Below the pieces are notes generated by a model. It saw only the letters and a list, made by a program, of their open reading frames with translations, ran no database searches and was not told the origin of the DNA. Position numbers and translations under genes: made by a program. Positions 26,641-34,640 of a stretch of DNA of 64,000 nucleotides are shown piece after piece. Within the stretch, counting starts at the first letter, position 1; each line of letters begins with the position of its first letter. Origin of the DNA: Azonexus hydrophilus DSM 23864 (GTDB taxonomy: Bacteria; Pseudomonadota; Gammaproteobacteria; Burkholderiales; Rhodocyclaceae); the NCBI RefSeq assembly GCF_000429605.1, contig NZ_KE386925.1, positions 248,001 to 312,000 on the forward strand, in the 5' to 3' direction.

Positions 26641-27105
26641 ATGCGCTCCCTGCCCGTCCTGCTTCTCACCACCATCGCCCTGCCTGCGTTGGCGGAGGAG
26701 ATTGGCTGCACAACCACCGAGTGGAAATTGATCGGCGCCAATCACCGCGTCTGCGTCTATGCTTATGACGACCCGAAGATTCCCGGTGTCACCTGCCATA
26801 TCAGCCAGGCGCGCACCGGTGGCATAAAGGGCAGTCTCGGTCTGGCGGAAGACCCTTCGCAGTTTTCCATCGCTTGCCGCCAGATCGCGCCGATCGTCGT
26901 ACCGGAGAATCTGCCGGAACGCGAGGTAGTATTCAGCGAAAACACTTCACTGTTGTTCAAGGAAACGCAGATTCATCGCCTCTTCGACGCCAAACGCAAG
27001 GTGTTGATCTATCTCGGCATCAGTCGCAAGATCATCGCTGGGGCGCCGAGTAACGCGATCTCGAGCGTACCGGTGCAACCGTGGTCGACAACCAAGGGGC
27101 CCTGA
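26641..27105 (+). CDS. creA: CreA family periplasmic protein
   Basis: A 154-residue protein with a signal peptide (residues 1-18, cleaved near ALAEE). The mature part has the CreA pattern: IGCTTTEWKLIGANHRV, DDPKIPGVTCHISQART, GGIKGSLGLAEDPSQFSIACRQ and the FKETQIHRLFD segment. The function of CreA is unknown. It is 6 bases upstream of the YkgJ-type gene, so the two are likely co-transcribed. Confidence 0.87.
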   Translation: MRSLPVLLLTTIALPALAEEIGCTTTEWKLIGANHRVCVYAYDDPKIPGVTCHISQARTGGIKGSLGLAEDPSQFSIACRQIAPIVVPENLPEREVVFSENTSLLFKETQIHRLFDAKRKVLIYLGISRKIIAGAPSNAISSVPVQPWSTTKGP

Positions 27106-27111
27106 TCCAAG

Positions 27112-27642
27112 ATGAGTTCCTCTAACCACCGTCGCCTCGACAATGAACTCGCCAGCGCTGCCGCTGCCTACCAGGCCAGCGCAGTGATCCCGCATTGCCC
27201 GCAATGCTCGAATTCCTGCTGTCGCCTCGACCCCTTGGTGCTGGAACTGAACTGGAAACAGGTCAGGACTTTCTGGCGGATTGATGAGGCGCGTGCCGCC
27301 TTCGACCGGCAACTGAAGGCGGGCCAGGGGCCGCAGGAAATCCGCGCCGGCAACGGCTTGTATTACGCGCACGGCAAGCCCTGCCCGGTATTCGATGAGG
27401 CGACGGCATCCTGTAGCGTCTATGGACAGCCGATCAAGCCGGCGGGCTGCTCGGATTTCCCGGTATATGAAGACGGCGGCACCATTGTCGCCGACCTGCG
27501 CTGCGAGGCGGTCGATCGTACCGCCCTGAGCAGCTGGATCGCCCAGGCTGTCGGTGAGAACTACCGTATCGTCAGCAAGGCCGACCCCGACTTCCCTTTT
27601 CTGATCACGCTCTCGCTGAAAAAGGCAAAACCTCCCGCGTAA
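27112..27642 (+). CDS. YkgJ family cysteine-cluster protein
   Basis: A 176-residue cytoplasmic protein with the zinc or iron chelating cysteine pattern of the YkgJ/CxxCxxCC family: CPQCSNSCCRLDPL near residues 38-50, then PCPVFDEATASCSVYGQPIK, PAGCSDFPVY and DLRCEAVD. At least eight cysteines are conserved-looking. Function is unknown, with metal binding inferred. It lies directly after creA. Confidence 0.82.
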   Translation: MSSSNHRRLDNELASAAAAYQASAVIPHCPQCSNSCCRLDPLVLELNWKQVRTFWRIDEARAAFDRQLKAGQGPQEIRAGNGLYYAHGKPCPVFDEATASCSVYGQPIKPAGCSDFPVYEDGGTIVADLRCEAVDRTALSSWIAQAVGENYRIVSKADPDFPFLITLSLKKAKPPA

Positions 27643-27690
27643 TGGAATGGAAACTGCTTGATTCTCCTTGTTGCATCACGGGAGAAGATC

Positions 27691-27891
27691 ATGAGTCCCA
27701 GGCTGACCGAGGAAACGCTGTTCTGGCTACGTTTGGCCGCGTTCGCCCATCTCTCAGAGCAGATACTGTGCACCGGCGCCAGCGTCGATGACGCCGAGGA
27801 ATTGTTGTTCGGCTGGCGTCTGCCGGGCGATCTGCCGGCACCATATGCCTGCCTGACCGGTGGCCTTGCCTACCAGACCGAACAACCGTGA
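27691..27891 (+). CDS. Small hypothetical protein
   Basis: A 66-residue protein starting MSPRLTEETLFW after a good GGAGAAG ribosome binding site. It is helical and amphipathic with no membrane segment. The ending GLAYQTEQP is not recognised. It follows the YkgJ gene on the same strand and is convergent with the methionine sulfoxide reductase gene. Coding status rests on the ribosome binding site and the frame. Confidence 0.5.
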   Translation: MSPRLTEETLFWLRLAAFAHLSEQILCTGASVDDAEELLFGWRLPGDLPAPYACLTGGLAYQTEQP

Positions 27892-27896
27892 ATGCC

Positions 27897-29219
27897 TTAG
27901 CTGGCCTTGTCCGGCACGAACTTCAGCACATTGCCGTTGATGCAATAGCGCTTGCCAGTGGGCGGCGGGCCGTCGTCAAAGACGTGGCCAAGATGGATGC
28001 CAGAACTGGCGCTGCGGACTTCGACCCGGCGCATGCCGTGGCTGTCATCCTCGTGCAGCGTGATCGCACCCGGCAGCGGATTGAAGAAACTGGGCCAGCC
28101 GCTGCCGCTCTCGTACTTTGCATCACTACGGAACAAGGGCGCACCAGAAAGGGGATCGACGAAGGTGCCGGGGCGCTTTTCGTCGAGATGCGAACCGGTG
28201 CCGGGATACTCGGTGCCCTGCTCGAAGGCGATCTTCTGTTGTGCCGGCGTCAGCAGGTGGAAGCCCAACCATTGCCAGAAACGGCCAGTATCGCCGTTGT
28301 AGCCGGTGTAACGCGAAACCTCCCTGCCCTGCTCGAAGAGCACGATGGTCGGCGTGGCGAACAAGGCCTTGGCCAGCGTCCAGCCGGCCGGCGCCTGCGG
28401 ACTCAGGCTGCGGGCGATGGCCACCGGCGATTGCCAGTGGTCGAGGACGTCGGCCTTGAATTTCTGGCAATAGATGCAGTCGGCGCTTTCAAAGACAATC
28501 AACTGGCGCTGCAGGTCGAGTGTGGCGTGGTCGAGCGGCGGTATGCCGGCTGACGGCGCTGCTGCGGAGGCGCCCGGATACTTGACCCCGGTACCACCCA
28601 GGCCGCAATAACCGTCCGGATTCTTGACCAGATAGTCCTGATGGTATTCCTCGGCGGTGAAGTATTTTTCCAGCGGCGCGATCTCGGTGGTGATGCGGCC
28701 GAGCCCTGCCGCCGTCAGCGCCGTCTGGTAGGCGTCACGGGTTTTCAGGGCGACGGCTTGCTGGCTGGCGTCGTGCGTATAGACGGCGCTGCGGTAGTTG
28801 CTGCCGACATCGTTGCCCTGGCGATCACCCTGCGTCGGATTGTGGCTTTCCCAGAACTGGATCAGCACCGTTTCCAGATCAACCTTGGCCGGGTCGAAAA
28901 TCACCTTGACCACTTCGGCATGATTGCGCAGGCTGGATTTGCCCCACTGACGCATGCGTTCGTGCGCCAACACCGCATCGTAGGTGCCCGCGATGTCGCC
29001 GTTGGCGTAACCGCTTTCAACATCGAGCACGCCGGGAATGGCGGCCATGCGTTTTTCGGCGCCCCAGAAACAGCCCATGCCGAGGACGATGCTGTCGGTG
29101 ACGGCGGGCATGGCCGGCCGGCTTGCCTTGGCGGCCGCTTCACCGTCGCCGCAGGCGCTGATCAATACACTGCTGGATATCGCCAAGATCAATCCTTGTA
29201 ATCTCTTGAGGGGGGACAT
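27897..29219 (-). CDS. msrAB: MsrA-thioredoxin-MsrB fusion lipoprotein (methionine sulfoxide reductase)
   Basis: A 440-residue envelope repair enzyme for oxidised methionine. A lipoprotein signal ends in the lipobox ISAC (Cys23). The MsrA domain (about 43-215) has the catalytic GMGCFWG (Cys50) and a likely resolving Cys205 (GYCGLGG). A thioredoxin-like domain (about 235-325) has CIYC at 248-251. The MsrB domain (about 328-435) has the catalytic RYCINGN (Cys426). The MsrB part lacks both zinc-binding CxxC pairs (DPLS at 355-358) and the usual SGCGWPSF cysteine, which is Ser here. Neisseria PilB has the same three activities but in the order Trx-MsrA-MsrB. The start at 29219 follows AAAGG and gives the lipoprotein signal. 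Confidence 0.92.
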   Translation of the reverse strand: MSPLKRLQGLILAISSSVLISACGDGEAAAKASRPAMPAVTDSIVLGMGCFWGAEKRMAAIPGVLDVESGYANGDIAGTYDAVLAHERMRQWGKSSLRNHAEVVKVIFDPAKVDLETVLIQFWESHNPTQGDRQGNDVGSNYRSAVYTHDASQQAVALKTRDAYQTALTAAGLGRITTEIAPLEKYFTAEEYHQDYLVKNPDGYCGLGGTGVKYPGASAAAPSAGIPPLDHATLDLQRQLIVFESADCIYCQKFKADVLDHWQSPVAIARSLSPQAPAGWTLAKALFATPTIVLFEQGREVSRYTGYNGDTGRFWQWLGFHLLTPAQQKIAFEQGTEYPGTGSHLDEKRPGTFVDPLSGAPLFRSDAKYESGSGWPSFFNPLPGAITLHEDDSHGMRRVEVRSASSGIHLGHVFDDGPPPTGKRYCINGNVLKFVPDKAS

Positions 29220-29363
29220 TGCTTGCCTTTCGCCGGCGCGGGATCGCGGTTGAAACCCCGCCGCTCGCCGCAAGCGCTACCCGGAGGTTGACTGGCGCGA
29301 TGCGCGGTGGTTCCCCGTTAGTCGGCAAGTGCGTCAGTTTCTTACAGGCCGCCACCGACACTT

Positions 29364-29735
29364 TCAGGCCGGCGATTCATCATCCTCGCTCAATCCCGCG
29401 AACAGGCCCTGCTCGCGCAGCATTGCCTTGAAGGTTTTCATGACCGGGCGCGAAAGCATGGTTTCGGCGAGCACGCGCTTTTCGTAGATGAGATTGCGCA
29501 TTTCCTCGCTGCTGGCAGCCCGGGCGGCGGCGATCAAACGATGGTATTCATCGCCGAAGCGCTCGCCCGGACGATGTTTGACGGCGTCGTAGAGCAGCGC
29601 CATGACGACTTTATCCACGGCGCCCATCTTGCACTTGCCGTCGAGGATCTTGAGCATCACCGTGGTCGCGCAATCGATATCGCTGGCCGTCAGGGCATGG
29701 CCGCGCAGCCAGTCATCGACATGGGCCGCGTTCAT
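29364..29735 (-). CDS. Hypothetical helical protein
   Basis: A 123-residue protein with no signal peptide or membrane segment. It is predicted to be mainly helical (TVMLKILDGKCKMGAVDKVV, SSEEMRNLIYEKRVLAETML) with an acidic end (GLSEDDESPA). I do not recognise a family. It stands alone, between the msrAB promoter region and the ABC transporter genes. Confidence 0.6.
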   Translation of the reverse strand: MNAAHVDDWLRGHALTASDIDCATTVMLKILDGKCKMGAVDKVVMALLYDAVKHRPGERFGDEYHRLIAAARAASSEEMRNLIYEKRVLAETMLSRPVMKTFKAMLREQGLFAGLSEDDESPA

Positions 29736-29917
29736 ACGGCGACAGCGTAGAGCAAGCGAAAGCTGGCAGTTTCAGGCAAAGACATGGCAGACGGGACGAT
29801 GGTTGGTAACGCCCGGGCCAATGCAAGAGCGGTGCCAGCGTGGCAAACGCCGCCGGTGCGTGGGCCGGGCGCGTGGTGTCGCGCCTGGCCGGCGGTTTTG
29901 TCGGATTTGCGACGAGC

Positions 29918-31318
29918 TCAGTTCGCTATGTCGATCGCCAGGCGCCGTCCGGCAACCCGTTCGGCCAAAGCATCGTCGTGGGTAACCAGGACCAGCGCCG
30001 CGCCGCTGCGCTCAAGGGCGCGCAGCAGTACGGCCATGGTCTGCTTCTGGGTGATCGCGTCGAGGCGCGAGGTCGGTTCGTCGGCAAAGACCAATTGCGG
30101 CTGTAGCAGCAGGATGCGGGCGATCGCGATGCGCTGCAGTTCGCCGCCGGAAACTTCGCTCGGCAGGCGGTCGAGCAAGGCGGCGTCGAGGCCGAGCTCG
30201 GCCAGCAGCGGTTCCGCCGCGCCGGGATCGAGGCGGTGCAGGCGGCACAGGTCGGCGAAGGTTTGCCGCAGCGTCTGCCGCGCCGGGAAGGCAGCGACCG
30301 GGTCCTGGTACAACTTCTGGAAGGCGAACGGGCGCGCCGCATGGCTGACGACACGGCCAGCGTCGGGCTTGAGCACGCCGAGCAGGATGTTGCCCAGCGT
30401 CGTCTTGCCGCAGCCGCTCGGGCCGGTCAGCGCCAGCCGCTCGCCGGCATGGACACAGAGGTCGATACCGGCGAACAGGCGCTGGGCGCCGAAGGCCTTG
30501 GCCAGGCCCTGCGCTGTCAGCAGCGGCTGGCCACTGGCCGGCGCCGGCTCTGCCGGCCAGTTGCGGGGCTGGGCAGCGAGCAGCGCCTGGGTGTAGGGAT
30601 GCTGCGGCACCTGCATCACCGTCGCTGTGGCGCCGGATTCGACGATCCGCCCCTGCTCGATCACCGCCAGGCGGCCGCCGAGGGCTTCGGCGACTTCCAG
30701 GTCGTGGGTCACCGTGAGCAGCGCACAACCTTCGAGCAAGGCCTCGCGCAGCAAGGTGACGACCTCGTCGCGCATGCGCCTGTCGAGGCCCTTGGTCGGC
30801 TCGTCGGCGATCAGGATCGGCGCGCCGCCGGCATAGACCGCGGCGAAGGCGACGCGCTGGGCCATACCGCCGGAAATCTGGTGCGGATAATGCCCGGCCT
30901 TGTCCTGCAGGCCGAGGCCGGCCAGCGCCTCGCGCGCTCGCTGGCGGGCGTTGGCGGCGTTGCCGTCGCGGCGGACATGGCGATAGGTTTCCTCGACCTG
31001 GGCCAGGATGCGCATGGTCGGGTCAAGCGCCAGCCAGGGCTCCTGCGGCAGCAGGCCGAGCTGGCGGCCCCACAGCGGCCGGCGCGTGTGGTGGTCGGCG
31101 GCGGCCGAGGCGACGCCGGCGACCTCGACCGTGCCGGCCGCCTGCAGGGCATCCGGCAGATTGCCCATGATCGCCTGCGCCAGCAGCGATTTGCCGGCGC
31201 CGCTCTGACCGACCAGGGTCAGCGCCTCGCCCGGTGCCAGCGCGAAACTCACGTCGCGCAGCAGCGCGTTGTCGCCGGCACGAACGCTCAGCCCGTCAAC
31301 CGCCAGGATGCGCTTCAT
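29918..31318 (-). CDS. Fused ABC transporter ATPase (DppD-DppF/NikD-NikE type)
   Basis: A 466-residue protein carrying two complete ATPase domains. Domain 1 has Walker A GQSGAGKSLL, signature ISGGMAQRV and Walker B ILIADEPTKGLD. Domain 2 has GPSGCGKTTL, VSGGELQRIAIARIL and VFADEPTSRLD. Peptide and nickel importers usually have two separate ATPase genes, which are joined here. The gene overlaps the upstream permease gene by 4 bases (ATGA) and is last in the TonB receptor-ABC cluster. The substrate is unknown. Confidence 0.93.
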   Translation of the reverse strand: MKRILAVDGLSVRAGDNALLRDVSFALAPGEALTLVGQSGAGKSLLAQAIMGNLPDALQAAGTVEVAGVASAAADHHTRRPLWGRQLGLLPQEPWLALDPTMRILAQVEETYRHVRRDGNAANARQRAREALAGLGLQDKAGHYPHQISGGMAQRVAFAAVYAGGAPILIADEPTKGLDRRMRDEVVTLLREALLEGCALLTVTHDLEVAEALGGRLAVIEQGRIVESGATATVMQVPQHPYTQALLAAQPRNWPAEPAPASGQPLLTAQGLAKAFGAQRLFAGIDLCVHAGERLALTGPSGCGKTTLGNILLGVLKPDAGRVVSHAARPFAFQKLYQDPVAAFPARQTLRQTFADLCRLHRLDPGAAEPLLAELGLDAALLDRLPSEVSGGELQRIAIARILLLQPQLVFADEPTSRLDAITQKQTMAVLLRALERSGAALVLVTHDDALAERVAGRRLAIDIAN

Positions 31319-32103
31319 GCGTTCTTCTCCTCATGCTGGATCAGGATCAGCGCCAGCAAGGTCGTCGCTAGCAGGCCGACCGGCGCGGCGATCAGCCAGG
31401 GGGCTTCCTGGTAATACGGCAGCAGCTCGGTCATCATCACGCCGAGCTCCGGGCGCGGCGGCTTGACGCCGACACCGACGAAACCGAGCGCAGCCATCGC
31501 CAGCACCGCGGCGGCCAGGCCGAAGCTGGCCAGCGTCCGCACCACCGGCGCCAGCTCCGGCCAGACATGACGGCGGACGATGTAGCCGAGACCGAAACCG
31601 AGCAGCAACGAGGCCTCGACGCCGGGCGAGGCGAACAGCGTCCGGGCACTGGCGCGGACGACGCGGAAATACTCGACCCAGAAGGCCAGCGACAGGCCCA
31701 GGTAAAGCGGCCAGAACTCGCCCGGCGCCAGTGTCGCCAGCAGCAGCACCAGCAGCAGGCCGGGCAGCGCCAGCACCGAATCGGAGATGAACAGCAGCAC
31801 TTTTTCCAGCGCGCCGCCATACCAGGCCGCGAGGATGCCGAGCACGGTGCCCGGAATCGCCGCCGACAGCACGCTCAGCGCGGCCAGTCCGAGCGAAAGC
31901 TGGGCGGCATCGGCGAGCCGGGCGAGCATGCTGCGGCCGAGGTGGTCGGTGCCGAGTGGATGCGCCAGAGCGGGCGCCTGCAGGAAGGCGCGCAGGTCCT
32001 GGGCAAAGGGGTCGGTACCGGTGAGCGCCGGGCCAAAGGCGGCGAAGACAGCGATGGCGGCGAGCAACAGCCAGCCGATGCGATGCAGGGTAGTCAGCTT
32101 CAT
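31315..32103 (-). CDS. ABC transporter permease (DppC/NikC type)
   Basis: A 262-residue inner-membrane permease with about six membrane helices and the binding-protein-dependent transport motif region (EYFRVVRASARTLFASPGVE). The N-terminus has PFAQDLRAFL followed by HPLGTDHLGRSMLARL, a hallmark of the DppC/OppC/NikC group. The start at MKLTTLHRIG (32103) is chosen, as the longer frame is a shadow of the neighbouring permease. It lies 11 bases after the first permease gene and overlaps the ATPase gene by 4 bases. Confidence 0.92.
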   Translation of the reverse strand: MKLTTLHRIGWLLLAAIAVFAAFGPALTGTDPFAQDLRAFLQAPALAHPLGTDHLGRSMLARLADAAQLSLGLAALSVLSAAIPGTVLGILAAWYGGALEKVLLFISDSVLALPGLLLVLLLATLAPGEFWPLYLGLSLAFWVEYFRVVRASARTLFASPGVEASLLLGFGLGYIVRRHVWPELAPVVRTLASFGLAAAVLAMAALGFVGVGVKPPRPELGVMMTELLPYYQEAPWLIAAPVGLLATTLLALILIQHEEKNA

Positions 32104-32114
32104 GGGCGGTTCAT

Positions 32115-33074
32115 TCAGCGATGGCGCGGATCGAGCGCCAGGCAAAGCAGGTCGACCAGCGCGTTCAACATGACGAAGCACAGCGCCAGCATCAGGCAGG
32201 TGCCCTGGATCATCGGCACGTCGCGCCAGAACACCGCGTGCACCATGGCGTGGCCGATGCCGGGCCAGGCGAACAGGGTTTCCAGGATGACCACACCCTC
32301 GATGACGAAGGCCAGCTGGACGCCGAGATAGGCAACCACCGGCAGCGCCATGTTGCGCAGTGCGTGGCGCCATACCGCCAGCGACAGTGGCAGGCCCTTG
32401 GTCTGCGCGAAGGCGTAATGCTCGCTGGCGAGCACGTTGCGGATCGCCTCGCGGACGATGCGCGACGAGCCGGCGGCGAGGCCGAGCGCCAGTGTCAGCG
32501 CCGGCAGGAACAGGTTGGCGGCTTCGCCGTGTCCGGCCGCCGGCAGGTCGGCGCCGGCGAAGACGATGACCATCAGCAGCCCGAGCAGGAAAGGCGGAAA
32601 GGCACGCAGCCCGACCGACACCAAGAGACCAAGACGGTCGGCCCAGCCGCCCGGGCGCAGGCCGGCGGCGACGCCGAGCGGCAAGCCGATCAGCAGCGAC
32701 AAGCCGAGCGCGGCGCCGGCCAGCATCAGTGTATGGCCGAGCTGGTGGCGGATTTCGTCGACCACCGGCGTACCGATGACCAGCGAGTTGCCAAGGTCGA
32801 AGGCCAGCAGTTGCTGCCACCAGCCGGCCAGTGCCACGTACCACGGCGCATCGAGTGCCAGTTCGCGGCGCACCGCCTCGGCGGCTTCGGCACTGACCAG
32901 GTCGTAGCCATAGCGGCCAGCCGCGATGCGGTAGGCGAAATCGCCGGGCAACCAGCGCATCATCAGGAAGCTGAGCATGCCGACCAGCACGCCGACCGCC
33001 AGCGCCTGGCCACCGCGCCGGAGCAGCACCGGCAGCAGGCTGCGGCCCAAGGAAATCAGGGTTTGTGCATTCAT
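32115..33074 (-). CDS. ABC transporter permease (DppB/NikB type)
   Basis: A 319-residue permease with about six membrane segments. DppB-type features: LAFDLGNSLVIGTPVVDEI after the first periplasmic loop, and the coupling motif REAIRNVLASEHYAFAQTKG. It ends in LLCLALDPRHR, like the C-terminal DPR of the group. The ATG at 33074 overlaps the stop of the binding-protein gene (ATGA). Confidence 0.92.
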   Translation of the reverse strand: MNAQTLISLGRSLLPVLLRRGGQALAVGVLVGMLSFLMMRWLPGDFAYRIAAGRYGYDLVSAEAAEAVRRELALDAPWYVALAGWWQQLLAFDLGNSLVIGTPVVDEIRHQLGHTLMLAGAALGLSLLIGLPLGVAAGLRPGGWADRLGLLVSVGLRAFPPFLLGLLMVIVFAGADLPAAGHGEAANLFLPALTLALGLAAGSSRIVREAIRNVLASEHYAFAQTKGLPLSLAVWRHALRNMALPVVAYLGVQLAFVIEGVVILETLFAWPGIGHAMVHAVFWRDVPMIQGTCLMLALCFVMLNALVDLLCLALDPRHR

Positions 33075-34636
33075 GATTGCCAGCGCATCCGGCTGATCCG
33101 GTAGGAACGTTCGAAGGGGTCCAGACTGAAGCCGGCCAGTCGGGGCTGGACGGCCGCAACCAAGCGGTTCCAGGCGACCGGGATGACGGGCAGTTCGGCC
33201 TGCAGGGTGGCCGTCACCTGGCGGCGGACGGCCACGCGTGCGCGCTCCCCGGCTGCACCCTGCAATGACAGCAGGCCCGTAGCAAGGTCCGGATCGGACC
33301 AGCCCATGGCCCCCCAATCGCTGTCCTGGCCGGCAAAGTCCTGGCTCAGGGTGAGCGACGGATCGGGAATGTTGGCGTAGTTGCGGGCACCCAGCGCCAT
33401 CTGCAGCGTGCCGTTGCGATGTCCAGCCGGGATATCGCTGGAGTTGCCGATCGCCACTTCGACGGCAATGCCGAGCTGGCGCATCTGTTCCTGGATAGCG
33501 GCGGCGACCACCGGCAGTTCCGGGCGGTCGGGAAAGGTCTGCAATTTCAGCGCCAGACGCTCGCCTTGCCCGTCGCGGCGGATGCCGTCGGCGCCCCTGG
33601 CCCAGCCGAGGCCGTCGAGCAGCTGGCCGGCGCGGGCCAGGTCGGTCGCCAGCGGCGCCAGCGCCGGATCGTGCCAGTCGGGCAGCACTGGCGGCAGCAA
33701 CTGGCTGGCGGCGGCGCTTTCGTCGCGCAGCACGGCGCGGGCGATGCCGGCGCGGTCGATGGCCAGGCTGATCGCCTCGCGGACTTCACGGCGGGCCAAC
33801 AGCGGATGGCCGGCGTTGAGCTTGAGGTAGATGGTGCGCGGCAGATGTACCGCCTGCACCTGCAGCCGCGGGTTGCCGCGCAGGCGTTGCCAACTGGCCG
33901 GGTCAAGGCCGTACACGACATCGGCCTGGCCGCTTTCGGCCATCAGCGCGCGGCTTTCGCCGCGCCCGACGGCAAGGTAATGCAGGCGACGGATCGCCGG
34001 CGCCGGGCCATCCCAGGTCTCGGCGACTTCAGCGGCGAAGCGCTGCGGCGCTTCGAGCAGGCTCAGCTTGTACGGCCCGCTGCCGATGATGCGGCGGACC
34101 GAGCCGCTGGCGCCGTAGCAATCGGGTGCCAGTATCTGCGTGCTACTGTGGGCAAGCACCGCCGGCAGCGGTTCGAAAATCTGCCGCAAATGCAGGTCGA
34201 CCGTGAACTCGCCGGCTTCAATGCGCTCGATCGGCACCATGCCCAGGCCGCCCGGCTTGACCCGGGCATACTCCAGCGCCTGCCGCACCGCCGTGCCGCT
34301 GACCGGGCTGCCGTCGTGGAACCGGGCGCCCGGTCGCAAGCGGAAACGCCAGCGCCGGCGGTCGGCCGAGACCGACCATTCGCTGGACAACCCGGCGACG
34401 TAGTGGCCGTGATCGTCGAGATCGACCAACGTCTCGCTGATCTCGGTGCGCGAGAACAGGTAGCCGGCCCGCGAAGGGTCGAGGCCGGTGATTTCCCAGG
34501 GTCCGACCAGGCGCAGCGTCTGCCCGTCGATTTCGCCCTGAGTCAGCGTTTCGCTCCCAGGCCGACAAGCGGCCAGCGGCAAGGCGCCGAGGCCGAGCAG
34601 CAGCGCCCGGCGGCGTGGCAGAAAGACATCAACCAT
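33071..34636 (-). CDS. ABC transporter substrate-binding protein (DppA/NikA family)
   Basis: A 521-residue family 5 extracellular solute-binding protein. The N-terminus has three arginines before a hydrophobic stretch and a lipobox (LPLAAC, Cys24), so it is probably an inner-membrane-tethered lipoprotein, possibly exported by Tat. Motifs include LDPSRAGYLFSRTEISETLV, WRFRLRPGARFHDGSPV and REAISLAIDRAGIARAVL. Its ligand may be a metal chelate, siderophore or peptide; the adjacent siderophore-type receptor favours a metal chelate. It lies 4 bases after the receptor gene. Confidence 0.9.
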   Translation of the reverse strand: MVDVFLPRRRALLLGLGALPLAACRPGSETLTQGEIDGQTLRLVGPWEITGLDPSRAGYLFSRTEISETLVDLDDHGHYVAGLSSEWSVSADRRRWRFRLRPGARFHDGSPVSGTAVRQALEYARVKPGGLGMVPIERIEAGEFTVDLHLRQIFEPLPAVLAHSSTQILAPDCYGASGSVRRIIGSGPYKLSLLEAPQRFAAEVAETWDGPAPAIRRLHYLAVGRGESRALMAESGQADVVYGLDPASWQRLRGNPRLQVQAVHLPRTIYLKLNAGHPLLARREVREAISLAIDRAGIARAVLRDESAAASQLLPPVLPDWHDPALAPLATDLARAGQLLDGLGWARGADGIRRDGQGERLALKLQTFPDRPELPVVAAAIQEQMRQLGIAVEVAIGNSSDIPAGHRNGTLQMALGARNYANIPDPSLTLSQDFAGQDSDWGAMGWSDPDLATGLLSLQGAAGERARVAVRRQVTATLQAELPVIPVAWNRLVAAVQPRLAGFSLDPFERSYRISRMRWQS

Positions 34637-34640
34637 TGAC

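Noticed and set aside
29736-29917. Possible small gene or regulatory RNA between the hypothetical gene and the ABC ATPase gene
   Set aside because: No ribosome binding site with a convincing frame, no stable hairpin with a T-run and no riboswitch motif found by eye.
29784-30596. A 270-codon plus-strand frame over the end of the ABC ATPase gene
   Set aside because: Ser/Arg/Ala-rich low-complexity translation without a ribosome binding site, opposite a well-conserved ATPase domain.
32115-33317. Longer first permease starting at 33317
   Set aside because: The extra residues are out-of-frame sequence of the binding-protein gene. The ATG at 33074 overlaps that gene's stop in the usual ATGA form.
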